Assembly: GCA_018240595.1 (NCBI GenBank)
Contig: JAFEFL010000064.1
Location: 248,001 to 312,000, forward strand
Direction: 5' to 3'
DNA from: Pseudomonadota bacterium
GTDB taxonomy: Bacteria > Pseudomonadota > Alphaproteobacteria > Rhizobiales > Xanthobacteraceae
DNA: 64,000 nt
This document shows, piece by piece, positions 1-8,364 of this stretch (its first letter is position 1; the number at the start of each line of letters is the position of its first letter). The notes beneath the pieces were generated by a model. The model saw nothing but the letters and a program-made list of their open reading frames with translations. It was not told the DNA's origin and ran no database searches. The position numbers and the translations under genes are program-made.

Positions 1-365
1 CGACGATCGCCGACTCGGGCTCGATCATGCCGTTCATCAAGGCGGGTAGCGTCACGCCAATCGCCATCACCACGGGACAGAAGTCGACGTCGCTGCCCGA
101 CGTGCCGACGATCGACGAGCTCGGTGTGAAGAACTACGTCATCGATTCCTGGGTCGCGATGTTCGTGCCGAAGAAAACGCCGGACGAGGTCGTCGAGTTT
201 CTCAACAAGAAGACGCGCGAGGCGCTCAAGACCAAGAACGTGCAGGACCGCTACGCCGAAGTCGCGATCGAGACGCTCGATCTCAACGCCGCCGAAACGC
301 AAGCCTTCATGGAGCGTCAGACCAAGAACTGGAAGTCGCTCGTCGAGCAGGTCGCGGCCAAGTAG
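1..365 (+). CDS. TTT transporter substrate-binding protein (TctC/Bug family), C-terminal part
   Basis: This is the 3' end of a gene that begins before the window; the reading frame is open from base 3. The 120 or so visible residues have the Bug-family C-terminus: the 'PDVPTIDELG' segment (after which Bug proteins usually have a hydrophobic 'W.G...P' stretch, here 'SWVAMFVPKKTP'), then two amphipathic helices ending 'W..L'. Bug proteins are periplasmic receptors that deliver carboxylic acids to a TctA/TctB membrane pair, and both partners follow directly downstream, so a complete TTT operon is likely. The substrate cannot be read from the sequence. Confidence 0.9.
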   Translation, partial: TIADSGSIMPFIKAGSVTPIAITTGQKSTSLPDVPTIDELGVKNYVIDSWVAMFVPKKTPDEVVEFLNKKTREALKTKNVQDRYAEVAIETLDLNAAETQAFMERQTKNWKSLVEQVAAK

Positions 366-399
366 GCGTTTGACGCGCAAGGGGTTGGAGGCCTCTGAC

Positions 400-1047
400 A
401 TGTCAACTCAGTCCGTCGAGGGACGGCGCGCAGTCGCCGTCCCCCGTTATGCACGGATCGATGTGATCGGCGGCGCGCTGATCGTCCTGCTCGCCGTCAC
501 CATCTGGATCGGCGCGCGGGATCTGGATGCCGGTGCGCTGTCGCGGATCGGCACCGGCGCGCTGCCGAAGGGCCTCGCCGTCATTCTCTTCGTGGCGGGC
601 GTCGCAATCCTTCTCAGGGGCCTGATGCAGAGCAACGAGGCCGCGGAGCGCTTCTATATTGCGGTTCGTCCGGCGGCGATCGTGGTCGCCTCGATCGTGC
701 TGTTCGGCGTGTTCATCCGCGGCGGCGATTTCGGCCTGTTCTCGACGCCGCAGCTCGGGCTGATGATCGTCGGCCCGCTGACCGTGTTCATCTCCGGCAA
801 TGCGACGCCGGAAATGGAAGTGAAGCGGCTGATCGTCCTGTCCTTCGGACTGACGGCGGCCATGCTGCTCGTCTTCATGGACCTGCTCAGCGTCACCATT
901 CCCGTGTTTCCGGTTTTCATCCAGGAGCCGCTGACGCTGTCTCTCGGCATCGATACCGTGGTGCGGATCGCCTATGTCGGCTATGGCCTGCTCGCCGCGC
1001 TCCTGCACGTCATCTTCTTCGGACTGCCGGAGATGCGGCGTGGTTGA
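400..1047 (+). CDS. tctB: TTT transporter small membrane subunit TctB
   Basis: The 215-residue protein has four hydrophobic segments, starting near residues 19-40 and then about 55-75, 90-135 and 150-205, the usual TctB layout. An upstream TTG at 370 is in frame, but the ATG at 400 has a GGAG about 10 bases before it and gives the normal length. The gene lies 34 bases after tctC and its last 8 bases overlap the GTG start of tctA, which suggests translational coupling. TctB proteins are poorly conserved, so the call leans on position and topology. Confidence 0.85.
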   Translation: MSTQSVEGRRAVAVPRYARIDVIGGALIVLLAVTIWIGARDLDAGALSRIGTGALPKGLAVILFVAGVAILLRGLMQSNEAAERFYIAVRPAAIVVASIVLFGVFIRGGDFGLFSTPQLGLMIVGPLTVFISGNATPEMEVKRLIVLSFGLTAAMLLVFMDLLSVTIPVFPVFIQEPLTLSLGIDTVVRIAYVGYGLLAALLHVIFFGLPEMRRG

Positions 1048-2545
1048 ACTGTTCCACCATCTCTATATCGGCTTCTCCACCATCCTGTCGGTGCAGAACG
1101 TCCTGCTGTGTCTCGTCGGCTGTCTGGTCGGCACGCTGATCGGCGTGCTGCCCGGCATCGGTCCGCTGGCGACCATCGCCATCCTGATGCCGCTGACCTA
1201 CAACGCCGAGCCGATCGGCTCGCTGATCATGCTCGCCGGCATCTACTACGGGTCGCAATATGGCGGCTCGACCACGGCGATCCTCGTCAACATGCCCGGC
1301 GAGACCTCGTCGCTGGTGACGACCTTCGACGGCCACGCGATGGCGCGCCAGGGCCGCGCCGGCAAGGCGCTCGGCATCGCCGCCATCGGCTCGTTCATCG
1401 CCGGCACCTTCGCTACCTTCGTCATCGCCGGCACCGCGATCCCGCTGTCGAAGCTGGCGCTGAGCTTTACCGCCGGCAACTATTTCGCGCTGATGGTGCT
1501 GGGCCTCAGCCTCGCCATCATTCTCGCCGGCGGCTCCGTGCTCAAGGCGATATGCATGCTGTTCATCGGCGTGCTGATGGCGCTGGTCGGCGCCGATCAG
1601 ATCACCGCCGAGCCGCGGCTGACCTTCGGCCTGCAGATCCTTTACGACGGCTTCGACATCGCCATCGTGTCGATGGGCCTGTTCGGCCTCGCGGAGATCC
1701 TGCGCAATCTCGAGACGCCGGAGCAGAAGCCCTTCGTCGGGCAGGTCGTCGGCAGCCTGCTGCCGGACCGCCAGGACATGAAGGAATCGGCTGGCGCCAT
1801 CGCCCGCGGTTCGGTGCTCGGCTCCATCATCGGTATCATTCCGGGCAACGGCGCGACCTTGTCGTCTTTCGTATCCTATGCGCTGGAGAAGGCGCTCTCC
1901 AAGCATCCGGAAAAATTCGGCAAGGGCGCGATCCAGGGCGTCGCCGGCCCGGAGTCGGCCAACAATGCCGCGGCGCAGACCACGTTCATTCCGCTGCTGA
2001 CGCTCGGCCTGCCGTCCACCGCGGTGATGGCGTTGGTCGGCGGCGCGATGACGCTGCACGGCGTCGTGCCCGGCCCGCAGGTCATCAGCAAGCATCCTGA
2101 CCTGTTCTGGGGCGTCGTCTCGTCGATGTGGATCGGCAACCTCATGCTGGTCATTATCAATCTGCCGCTGATCGGCGTCTGGGTGAAATTCCTCAAGGTG
2201 CCGTATCACCTGCTGTTTCCGACCATCGTGCTGTTCTGCTGCATCGGCATCTATTCGGTGAACTCGCGGCCGTCGGACGTGCTGGAAGTCGCGGTGTTCG
2301 GCGTGCTCGGCTACGTGCTGCACAAGCTGCGCTTCGAACTGGCGCCGCTGCTGCTGGGCCTCGTGCTTGGCGCAATGCTCGAGGACAATCTGCGGCGCGG
2401 CCTCATTCTCAGCGAGGGCAATGTCTGGACCTTCCTGAGCGAGCCCCTGACGCTGGCGCTGCTGAGCATCGCGCTACTCGCGCTCGGCGCGGCGGTGGTG
2501 CCGTCGATCAGCAAGGGCCGCGAACAACTCGTTGATGAAGACTAG
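1040..2545 (+). CDS. tctA: TTT transporter large membrane subunit TctA
   Basis: This 501-residue membrane protein belongs to the TctA family (DUF112). It has about 11-12 hydrophobic segments and the family's glycine-rich signatures: 'GVLPGIGPLATIAILMP' near residue 30, 'YYGSQYGGSTTAIL' near residue 72 and the matching 'GIIPGNGATLSS' near residue 270. The frame is open further upstream, but the GTG at 1040, overlapping the tctB stop, gives the normal family length. It forms the channel of the importer with TctB and uses the ion gradient to take up carboxylates. Confidence 0.93.
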   Translation: MVELFHHLYIGFSTILSVQNVLLCLVGCLVGTLIGVLPGIGPLATIAILMPLTYNAEPIGSLIMLAGIYYGSQYGGSTTAILVNMPGETSSLVTTFDGHAMARQGRAGKALGIAAIGSFIAGTFATFVIAGTAIPLSKLALSFTAGNYFALMVLGLSLAIILAGGSVLKAICMLFIGVLMALVGADQITAEPRLTFGLQILYDGFDIAIVSMGLFGLAEILRNLETPEQKPFVGQVVGSLLPDRQDMKESAGAIARGSVLGSIIGIIPGNGATLSSFVSYALEKALSKHPEKFGKGAIQGVAGPESANNAAAQTTFIPLLTLGLPSTAVMALVGGAMTLHGVVPGPQVISKHPDLFWGVVSSMWIGNLMLVIINLPLIGVWVKFLKVPYHLLFPTIVLFCCIGIYSVNSRPSDVLEVAVFGVLGYVLHKLRFELAPLLLGLVLGAMLEDNLRRGLILSEGNVWTFLSEPLTLALLSIALLALGAAVVPSISKGREQLVDED

Positions 2546-2575
2546 CGGCTCCGCCGCCTATCGGGAGATCTGGAA

Positions 2576-3802
2576 TTGTCATTGTTCGGAACGCTGCGCA
2601 CGCCCCGCAACCTGGTTTTCGGCGCGGGCCAGCGCCGGGCGCTGCCCGGTTATGCCGCGGCGCTCGGCAAGCGCGCGCTGGTCGTCACCGATCGGCGGCT
2701 CGGCGGCGATGCCGAGTTTCTCCGCGTCGTCGAAGCCCTGATGCAGGCCGGCGTGCAGACGCGGGTGTTCGACGGCACCATCGCCGAACTGCCGATCGAG
2801 TGCATCGCCAGCGCGGTCGATGCCGGCAAGACGATCGATGCCGATCTCGTCATCGGCATCGGCGGCGGCAGTTGCCTCGACGCCGCCAAGGTCGCGGCGG
2901 TGCTGCTGGCGCATGGCGGCCGGATCTCGGACTATTACGGCGAGTTCAAAGTGCCGGGGCCGGTGCTGCCGCTGATTTCCCTGCCGACGACGTCGGGCAC
3001 CGGATCGGAGGTCACGCCGGTGGCGGTGGTGACCGATCCCGACCGCGCGGTGAAGGTCGGCATCGCCTCGCCGCACATCATCAGCCACACGGCAATCTGC
3101 GATCCCGAGCTCACCTACTCGTGCCCGCCGGGGCTGACGGCAGTGTCCGGCGCCGATGCGCTGACGCACGCCATCGAGGCCTTCACCACGATGCGCCGCG
3201 AGCCGACCGGCTCGATCGTCCATGAGCATGTCTTCCTCGGCAAGAACGTGCTCAGCGACAATTATGCGCTGCTCGCGATCGCTCACATCGCCGCCAGCCT
3301 CAAGCGCGCCTGCGACAACGGCGACGACTTTGCGGCGCGCGAACGGCTGATGCTCGGCGCGACGATGGCCGGGCTCGCCTTCGGCACCGCCGGTACCGCG
3401 GCGGCGCATGCCGTGCAGTATCCGATCGGCGCCATGACGCACACGCCGCATGGCGCCGGCGTCGCGGTGATGATGCCCTATGTCATGGAGTTCAATCGCC
3501 GCCATTGCGAGCCTGAGCTGGCCGAGATCGGCCGCGCGATGGGGCTTGCGGCGAAGGGCAGTACGTCGGAGCAGGCCGGCACCGCGATCGACGCCGTCGA
3601 GAAGCTGTTCGCGTCGATCGGCATCCCGAAGACCATCGCCGATCTCGGCATCGTGCGCTCGCAGCTCGGCACGGTCGCCGAGCAGGCGATGGGCAGCGCC
3701 CGCCTGATCAAGAACAATCCGCGGCCGATCGAGCTCGAGACCATGGCGGTGCTGGTCGAGGCGGCCTTTGCCGGCGACCGTGCGGCGCTGCGCGCGACCT
3801 GA
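2576..3802 (+). CDS. Iron-containing alcohol dehydrogenase family protein
   Basis: The 408-residue protein is a group III (Fe-type) alcohol dehydrogenase. The NAD-binding 'GIGGGS' is at residues 94-99 and the 'TTSGTGSE' signature near 138-145. The four metal ligands are all in place: Asp194, His198, His278 and His292, with the same spacing as in FucO. The start is a TTG with GGGAG 8 bases upstream. It lies 30 bases after tctA and so is probably co-transcribed with the importer, which suggests that it reduces or oxidises a product of the imported carboxylate. Family members include maleylacetate reductases, 4-hydroxybutyrate dehydrogenases and simple alcohol dehydrogenases; the sequence does not decide between them. 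Confidence 0.9.
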   Translation: MSLFGTLRTPRNLVFGAGQRRALPGYAAALGKRALVVTDRRLGGDAEFLRVVEALMQAGVQTRVFDGTIAELPIECIASAVDAGKTIDADLVIGIGGGSCLDAAKVAAVLLAHGGRISDYYGEFKVPGPVLPLISLPTTSGTGSEVTPVAVVTDPDRAVKVGIASPHIISHTAICDPELTYSCPPGLTAVSGADALTHAIEAFTTMRREPTGSIVHEHVFLGKNVLSDNYALLAIAHIAASLKRACDNGDDFAARERLMLGATMAGLAFGTAGTAAAHAVQYPIGAMTHTPHGAGVAVMMPYVMEFNRRHCEPELAEIGRAMGLAAKGSTSEQAGTAIDAVEKLFASIGIPKTIADLGIVRSQLGTVAEQAMGSARLIKNNPRPIELETMAVLVEAAFAGDRAALRAT

Positions 3803-3922
3803 CGCGCGCGCGTTGTTCGGACGGCGCGCCGATTGATCGATTCGACGAGGGTGCGGCACCGGGTACCGGTTCCGGCCGCTGAAACCCGGCTACAAGGGTT
3901 CGCCAAACACCTTTACAGCCTC

Positions 3923-3940
3923 TGAAATACTAATGTATTT
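3923..3940. promoter_or_regulatory. Candidate GntR operator, copy 1
   Basis: The core AATAC-TAAT-GTATT (3926-3939) is a perfect 5-bp inverted repeat around 4 bases. The 17-base block 3923-3939 matches a block at 4767-4783 at 15 of 17 positions. It sits about 40 bases before the start of the GntR gene and just after a TTTACA that could be a -35 box, so autorepression is the natural reading. Confidence 0.5.
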
Positions 3941-3978
3941 GGTAGGTTCACGAGCCGGCATCAGAGGCGCCCGTTGCG

Positions 3979-4683
3979 ATGGACCTGCGGCACAGGACCG
4001 AACCCTTGCCCGTCGACCGGCGGCTGTCGCTGCCGCAGCAGGTCTATGCGGACATAAGACAGCGTATCGTCTCGCTGGAACTGCTGCCGAACACGCCGCT
4101 GTCGCGCGCCGAATTGTCCGCGAATTATCAGATCAGCCAGACGCCGTTGCGTGAAGCCCTGCAGCGGCTGAGCGAGGAAGGCCTGGTCGCGACCTATCCG
4201 CAGTCGCGCACCGAGGTGCGACGCATCGACGTCGCCCAGATCTTCGAAGCGCAGTTCCTGCGCACCGCCATCGAAGTCGAAGTGGTGGCGCGCCTCGCCG
4301 CCGAGCCGCGCAATCCGGGGCTCGCGGCGGTCGAGGAAACACACGATCAAATGGTGCGTTCGTGGGCGCGCGAGCAGTCGTTCGAGACCTTCTCCCAGCT
4401 CGACAAACAATTCCATCGCGACCTCTACGCTGCGGCCGGCCTGTCGACCATGACGCAGCTCATCGACGCGCGCTGCGGGCAGCTCGACCGCATCCGCCGC
4501 CTGCATCTGCAGTGGTCCAACGACCGCAAGCCGGAGAAGGTGGTCAAGGATCACCAGGCGATCGTCGACGCGATCCGCCGCGGCGACGTCGACGACGCGC
4601 AGCGCGCCATGCGCGCGCACCTCGCCGGCACCGTCGGCCATCTCGACGACCTGCGCGCTCATTTTCCCGATTACTTCTGCTAG
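3979..4683 (+). CDS. GntR family regulator, FCD (FadR-like) subfamily
   Basis: The 234-residue protein has an N-terminal winged helix-turn-helix (about residues 17-80, with 'Q.Y.DIRQRIVSLEL.P' and 'SQTPLREALQRLSEEGLV') and a C-terminal all-helical FCD ligand domain (about 90-220). His residues near 'HDQM', 'FHRDLY' and 'DHQAIVDAI' fit the metal and acid pocket of this domain. Such regulators usually bind small organic acids and repress nearby catabolic or uptake genes. A matched pair of AT-rich palindromes flanks the gene, one before it and one before the ABC importer downstream. The ligand is unknown; the imported substrate or a breakdown product is the best guess. Confidence 0.9.
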   Translation: MDLRHRTEPLPVDRRLSLPQQVYADIRQRIVSLELLPNTPLSRAELSANYQISQTPLREALQRLSEEGLVATYPQSRTEVRRIDVAQIFEAQFLRTAIEVEVVARLAAEPRNPGLAAVEETHDQMVRSWAREQSFETFSQLDKQFHRDLYAAAGLSTMTQLIDARCGQLDRIRRLHLQWSNDRKPEKVVKDHQAIVDAIRRGDVDDAQRAMRAHLAGTVGHLDDLRAHFPDYFC

Positions 4684-4759
4684 CTCTGCTCTTGCTGACG
4701 CGCGTGCCCGGCCGGGCCTTACGGTCCGGCCAAGGGCCATCAGTCTGAGCCTCTTTGGT

Positions 4760-4788
4760 TTGACATTGAAATATTAGTGTATTAGTTT
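4760..4788 (+). promoter_or_regulatory. Promoter-like site with candidate GntR operator, copy 2
   Basis: A perfect TTGACA (-35, 4760-4765) is followed after 17 bases by TAGTTT (4783-4788), a weak -10; TATTAG at 4780 is an alternative. The operator-like block TGAAATATTAGTGTATT (4767-4783) fills the spacer, so a bound regulator would block RNA polymerase. The next start codon is 5106, which leaves a leader of about 300 bases (4790-5105). Apart from the ribosome binding site I see no gene or clear structure in that leader. Confidence 0.5.
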
Positions 4789-5105
4789 TTCAAAAAAGGC
4801 CCGCAAACCGGGTGCGAATGCCTTGTCGCTGCGGGGCGACGGTTGGGAGGGAGTAGGCGTGCTGTTCGCCGTTAGATCGTCTGCCGCGAACGCGGCTTCC
4901 ATGCGGCGCCGGCCCGATTCGGCGTGGCGGCGACCGGCTCCACTTCATCATACGAATTTGCGCGACTGCGACCGCTGACGCGGCGATGACCGCTGCGCGA
5001 ACGCGCGGCGCGTCATCTTCGCGATACCGAACTGCCTGAAACATCGCCGCTGCCGGACCGCTTCGCGATGGCCCGGAAATGAAACAACAAGGGAGGAAAC
5101 ATCAG

Positions 5106-6287
5106 ATGACGTTCAAGCTTTCACGCCGCGCGGTCGTCGGCGGCCTTGCCGGCACCATGGCGATGGACCTGCGGGCCTTCGCGCAGAACCTGCCGATGCC
5201 GACTTCGCCTGTCACGCTGAACTTCGTCGACGTCGCCGGCAATCTGGCGCTGACGCAGAAGGCGATCGAAGCCTATCGCGACAAGAACCCGAAGCTGGTG
5301 GCGAAGGTGAATTTCACCAAGGCACCGGCGCCCGAACTGCCGGGAAAAATCAAGGCGCAGCAGGACGCTGGCCGTGTCGATATCGACGGCGTGCTGACCG
5401 GCATCGACGCGCTGTCCGCCGGCCTCGATCAGAAGCTCTGGATTCCGATCGCGTCCGAATATGCCGCCAAACTTCCGAAGCTCGACGACATCTATCTCGA
5501 CGGCGCCAAGAAGATGCAGGGCCTCGCCGCCAATAACGGTGTCTGCATCGTGTTCTGCCCCGCCGGCCCGGTCATGGAGTACATGCCCGACAAGGTGAAG
5601 ACCGTCCCGAAGACGGCCGAGGAGGTTCTCGCCTGGGCCAAGGCCAATCCGAATCGCTTCATGTATGCCCGCCCGGCGAACTCGGGCCCCGGCCGCATCT
5701 TCATGATGGGCCTGCCCTATGTGCTCGGCGACAAGGATCCGAGCGATCCGATCAACGGCTGGGACAAGACCTGGGCCTATCTGAAAGAGCTCGGCCAGTA
5801 CGTCGAATATTATCCCGCCGGCACTGGCCCCGTGATGAAGGAACTGGGTGAAGGCTCGCGCGACATGATCCCGTCGCAGATGGGCTGGGATATCAACCCC
5901 CGCGCGCTCGGTGTGGTGCCGAAGGAAGCCAAGGTGTTTTTCCTCAAGGGCTTCCACTGGATCCTCGACGCGCACTACCTGTGCATCCCGAAGGGCGTCT
6001 CCAACGACAAGCTCGCCGTGCTCATCGACCTCTTGAACTACATGCTGAGCAAGGAAGCGCAGGCGACGACCTATGACGACGGCTACTTCTACCCGGGCCC
6101 GGCGGTGAAGGACGTGCCGCTGTCGATGGCGCCGGCGTCGAGCCAGGCCGTCATCAAGGAGTACGGCCGTCCGGAATATGAAGCGGCGATCAAGGACAAT
6201 CCGCAGGAGCTGCCGCTCACCCCGGACAAGCTGGTGAAGGCCTTCGCGCGCTGGGACGAGCAGATCGGCGCCCAGAAAAAGAAGTAA
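5106..6287 (+). CDS. ABC importer periplasmic substrate-binding protein
   Basis: The 393-residue protein begins with a Tat-like signal, 'SRRAVVGGLAG', and a likely cleavage after 'FAQ' near residue 27. The rest has the mixed alpha/beta layout of family 1 extracellular solute-binding proteins, with 'GVLTGIDALSAG' early and a long C-terminal helical lobe. The ATG at 5106 is preferred over an in-frame ATG at 5079 because GGGAGG lies 9 bases before it. The ATPase and two permeases follow, giving a complete importer of the spermidine/putrescine/iron type. The ligand cannot be read from the sequence. Confidence 0.88.
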   Translation: MTFKLSRRAVVGGLAGTMAMDLRAFAQNLPMPTSPVTLNFVDVAGNLALTQKAIEAYRDKNPKLVAKVNFTKAPAPELPGKIKAQQDAGRVDIDGVLTGIDALSAGLDQKLWIPIASEYAAKLPKLDDIYLDGAKKMQGLAANNGVCIVFCPAGPVMEYMPDKVKTVPKTAEEVLAWAKANPNRFMYARPANSGPGRIFMMGLPYVLGDKDPSDPINGWDKTWAYLKELGQYVEYYPAGTGPVMKELGEGSRDMIPSQMGWDINPRALGVVPKEAKVFFLKGFHWILDAHYLCIPKGVSNDKLAVLIDLLNYMLSKEAQATTYDDGYFYPGPAVKDVPLSMAPASSQAVIKEYGRPEYEAAIKDNPQELPLTPDKLVKAFARWDEQIGAQKKK

Positions 6288-6329
6288 ACGAAGACCACGT
6301 AACCGGCATACTGGTTCGGCGTCACAGAA

Positions 6330-6355
6330 GGGCCGGCGGTCGCCACCGCCGGCCC
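6330..6355 (+). terminator. Strong hairpin after the binding-protein gene
   Basis: A perfect 11-bp stem (6330-6340 with 6345-6355) closes a CGCC loop and is followed by only TTT. It lies between the binding-protein gene and its ATPase gene. Such hairpins commonly protect the abundant receptor mRNA from decay and partly stop transcription, so the receptor is made in excess over the membrane parts. Confidence 0.6.
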
Positions 6356-6397
6356 TTTGCAGCCGAAACAATTCGCGCTCAAAGGATATGATTGACG

Positions 6398-7459
6398 ATG
6401 TCCATCGCCGCCCGTGACTTCCGCGAGTTGCGCCTCGACGCAATGTGCCGCAATTTCGGCAGCCTCAACGCGCTCAAGGGCGTCACGCTCAATGTGCGGC
6501 GTGGCGAGTTCATCGCGCTTCTCGGGCCGTCGGGCTGCGGCAAGTCGACAGCGCTGAACTGCCTCGCCGGCCTGCTGACGCTGTCCGACGGCAGCATCTG
6601 GCTCGACAACACCCGTATCGACGAACTGCGCCCGGAAGAGCGCGGCTTCGGCATGGTGTTCCAGAATTACGCGCTGTTTCCACACATGACCGTGCGCAAG
6701 AACATCGGCTTCGGTCTCGCCATGCAGAACCGGCCGAAGGCGGAGATCGAACGCAAGGTCGACGAAGCGCTGTCGATCGTCCGTCTGAAAGATCAGGGCG
6801 ACAAACTGCCGGGCCAGCTCTCCGGCGGCCAGCAGCAGCGCGTCGCCATCGCCCGCGCCATCGTCATCGAACCGCCGCTGGTGCTGATGGACGAGCCGCT
6901 GTCCAATCTCGACGCCAAATTGCGCCTCGAGATGCGCGCCGAGATCCGCCGCATCCACGAACTGATCGGGTCGGCCACGATCTACGTCACGCACGACCAG
7001 GAAGAGGCGTTGTCGCTGGCCGACCGCATCGTCGTCATGCGTTCCGGCGAGGTGCGCCAGGTCGGCACGCCGGAAGAGCTCTTCGCGCGCCCGGCGCACG
7101 CCGATGTCGCGGAGTTCATGGGCTACCGCAACCAGATCAGGACGCGCGTCAGCGGCGCCGTCTCGGCCATGACGGTTTCGATCGGCGGCGTCAGCATGCC
7201 GGCCACGCCGGTCGAAGCCATGCGTGACGGTACCGCCATCGCCGCGATCCGTCCGTCCGACCTGCAGGCGGCCGCCGACGGCGCGATTTCCGTCACGGTC
7301 GACTCGGCGCAATATCACGGCCAGGAATTCTACTGCTCGGGCCGCGCCGCCGACGGCACCGAACTGTACTTCATCTCCAAGCAGCGCATGACCAAGGGCG
7401 ACACGGCGAAACTCAGCGCAGCACCGAACCGGGTGCTGGTCTACGCCGGAGGGCACTGA
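6398..7459 (+). CDS. ABC importer ATP-binding protein (PotA/UgpC-like)
   Basis: The 353-residue ATPase has Walker A 'GPSGCGKST' (about residue 42), the Q-loop in 'VFQNYALFPHMTV', signature 'LSGGQQQR' (about 140), Walker B 'LVLMDEPLSNLDA' and the switch His in 'YVTHDQEEALSLADR'. About 110 C-terminal residues form a TOBE-type regulatory domain typical of the PotA/MalK group. ATG 6398 is chosen because AAAGGA lies 11 bases upstream; a TTG at 6392 is possible. Its stop overlaps the next start by one base. Confidence 0.94.
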   Translation: MSIAARDFRELRLDAMCRNFGSLNALKGVTLNVRRGEFIALLGPSGCGKSTALNCLAGLLTLSDGSIWLDNTRIDELRPEERGFGMVFQNYALFPHMTVRKNIGFGLAMQNRPKAEIERKVDEALSIVRLKDQGDKLPGQLSGGQQQRVAIARAIVIEPPLVLMDEPLSNLDAKLRLEMRAEIRRIHELIGSATIYVTHDQEEALSLADRIVVMRSGEVRQVGTPEELFARPAHADVAEFMGYRNQIRTRVSGAVSAMTVSIGGVSMPATPVEAMRDGTAIAAIRPSDLQAAADGAISVTVDSAQYHGQEFYCSGRAADGTELYFISKQRMTKGDTAKLSAAPNRVLVYAGGH

Positions 7460-8361
7460 TGAGCCAGCAAGCCATCAACGCCGGTTCGCGTCCCGCCATG
7501 TCGCTGCGGACGCGGCTCAAGCTTCATGACGTTGACGGGGTGACGCTGCTGGTGCTGCCGGCGGTTCTGTTCGTCATCGCGCTGTTCATCTACCCGTTCA
7601 TCTACGGCTTCGTGCTGTCGTTCCAGCCGAAGGTCGGCGACTTCCTCGCGAACTATCGCAAGTTCTTTTCCGATCCGTTCCTGTACGAAACCATCGGCAA
7701 CACCTTCAGCCTCGCCATCCCGGCGACGCTGATCAATGTGCTGATCTCGATCCCGATCGCGCTGCGCGTGCGGCGGATGCACCATCGCCGCCTGCTGACG
7801 ACGATTCTGGTCATTCCGATCACTTTGGGTACGGTGCTGATCGCGGAAGGATTGCTGATCTATCTCGGCCCGCAGGGCTGGTTCAATCGCACGCTGGTGA
7901 TGTTCGGCCTCGAGAAAGTGCGCCTGGTGCACAATTACACCGGCGTGATGCTGTCGCTGATCCTGTCCGGTTTCCCGTTCGCCTTCCTGCTGACGTTGTC
8001 CTACGTCACGGGCATCGATCCGTCGCTGGAGCAGGCGGCATCGACGCTCGGCGCCAAGGCGCGCGCCCGATTCCGCCTCATCCTGCTGCCGCTGCTGGCG
8101 CAGGGACTGGCGATCAATATCTGCCTGTCCTTCGTGCAGACGTTCTCGGTGTTTCCGTCGGCGGTGCTGCTCGGCGCGCCCGCCGGAGCGACGCGCGTCA
8201 TCTCCATCGCCGCCTACCAGGCGGCCTACGAGCAGTACGACAACTCGATGGCGTCGGCGATCGCGATGATCATGGGTTTCTGTCAGCTCGCCGTCGTCAT
8301 CCTCATTCTGTCGGGCCGCAGCTTCTTTTATCGCGGCTCCGCCGGCGGCGGGAAAGGCTAG
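7459..8361 (+). CDS. ABC importer permease 1 (PotB-like)
   Basis: The 300-residue inner-membrane protein has six hydrophobic segments and the permease EAA loop near residues 190-210 ('EQAASTLGAKARARFRLILLPLL'-type pattern). The start overlaps the ATPase stop as TGATG. It pairs with the next gene to form the heterodimeric channel. Confidence 0.92.
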   Translation: MSQQAINAGSRPAMSLRTRLKLHDVDGVTLLVLPAVLFVIALFIYPFIYGFVLSFQPKVGDFLANYRKFFSDPFLYETIGNTFSLAIPATLINVLISIPIALRVRRMHHRRLLTTILVIPITLGTVLIAEGLLIYLGPQGWFNRTLVMFGLEKVRLVHNYTGVMLSLILSGFPFAFLLTLSYVTGIDPSLEQAASTLGAKARARFRLILLPLLAQGLAINICLSFVQTFSVFPSAVLLGAPAGATRVISIAAYQAAYEQYDNSMASAIAMIMGFCQLAVVILILSGRSFFYRGSAGGGKG

Positions 8362-8364
8362 GTC

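Noticed and set aside
1010..2323. 437-codon minus-strand frame opposite tctA
   Set aside because: Strong His/Asp/Gln bias and no domain; TctA on the plus strand explains the region.
4790..5044. 84-codon minus-strand frame in the ABC leader
   Set aside because: Weak start, odd composition and position across a likely leader; no family match.
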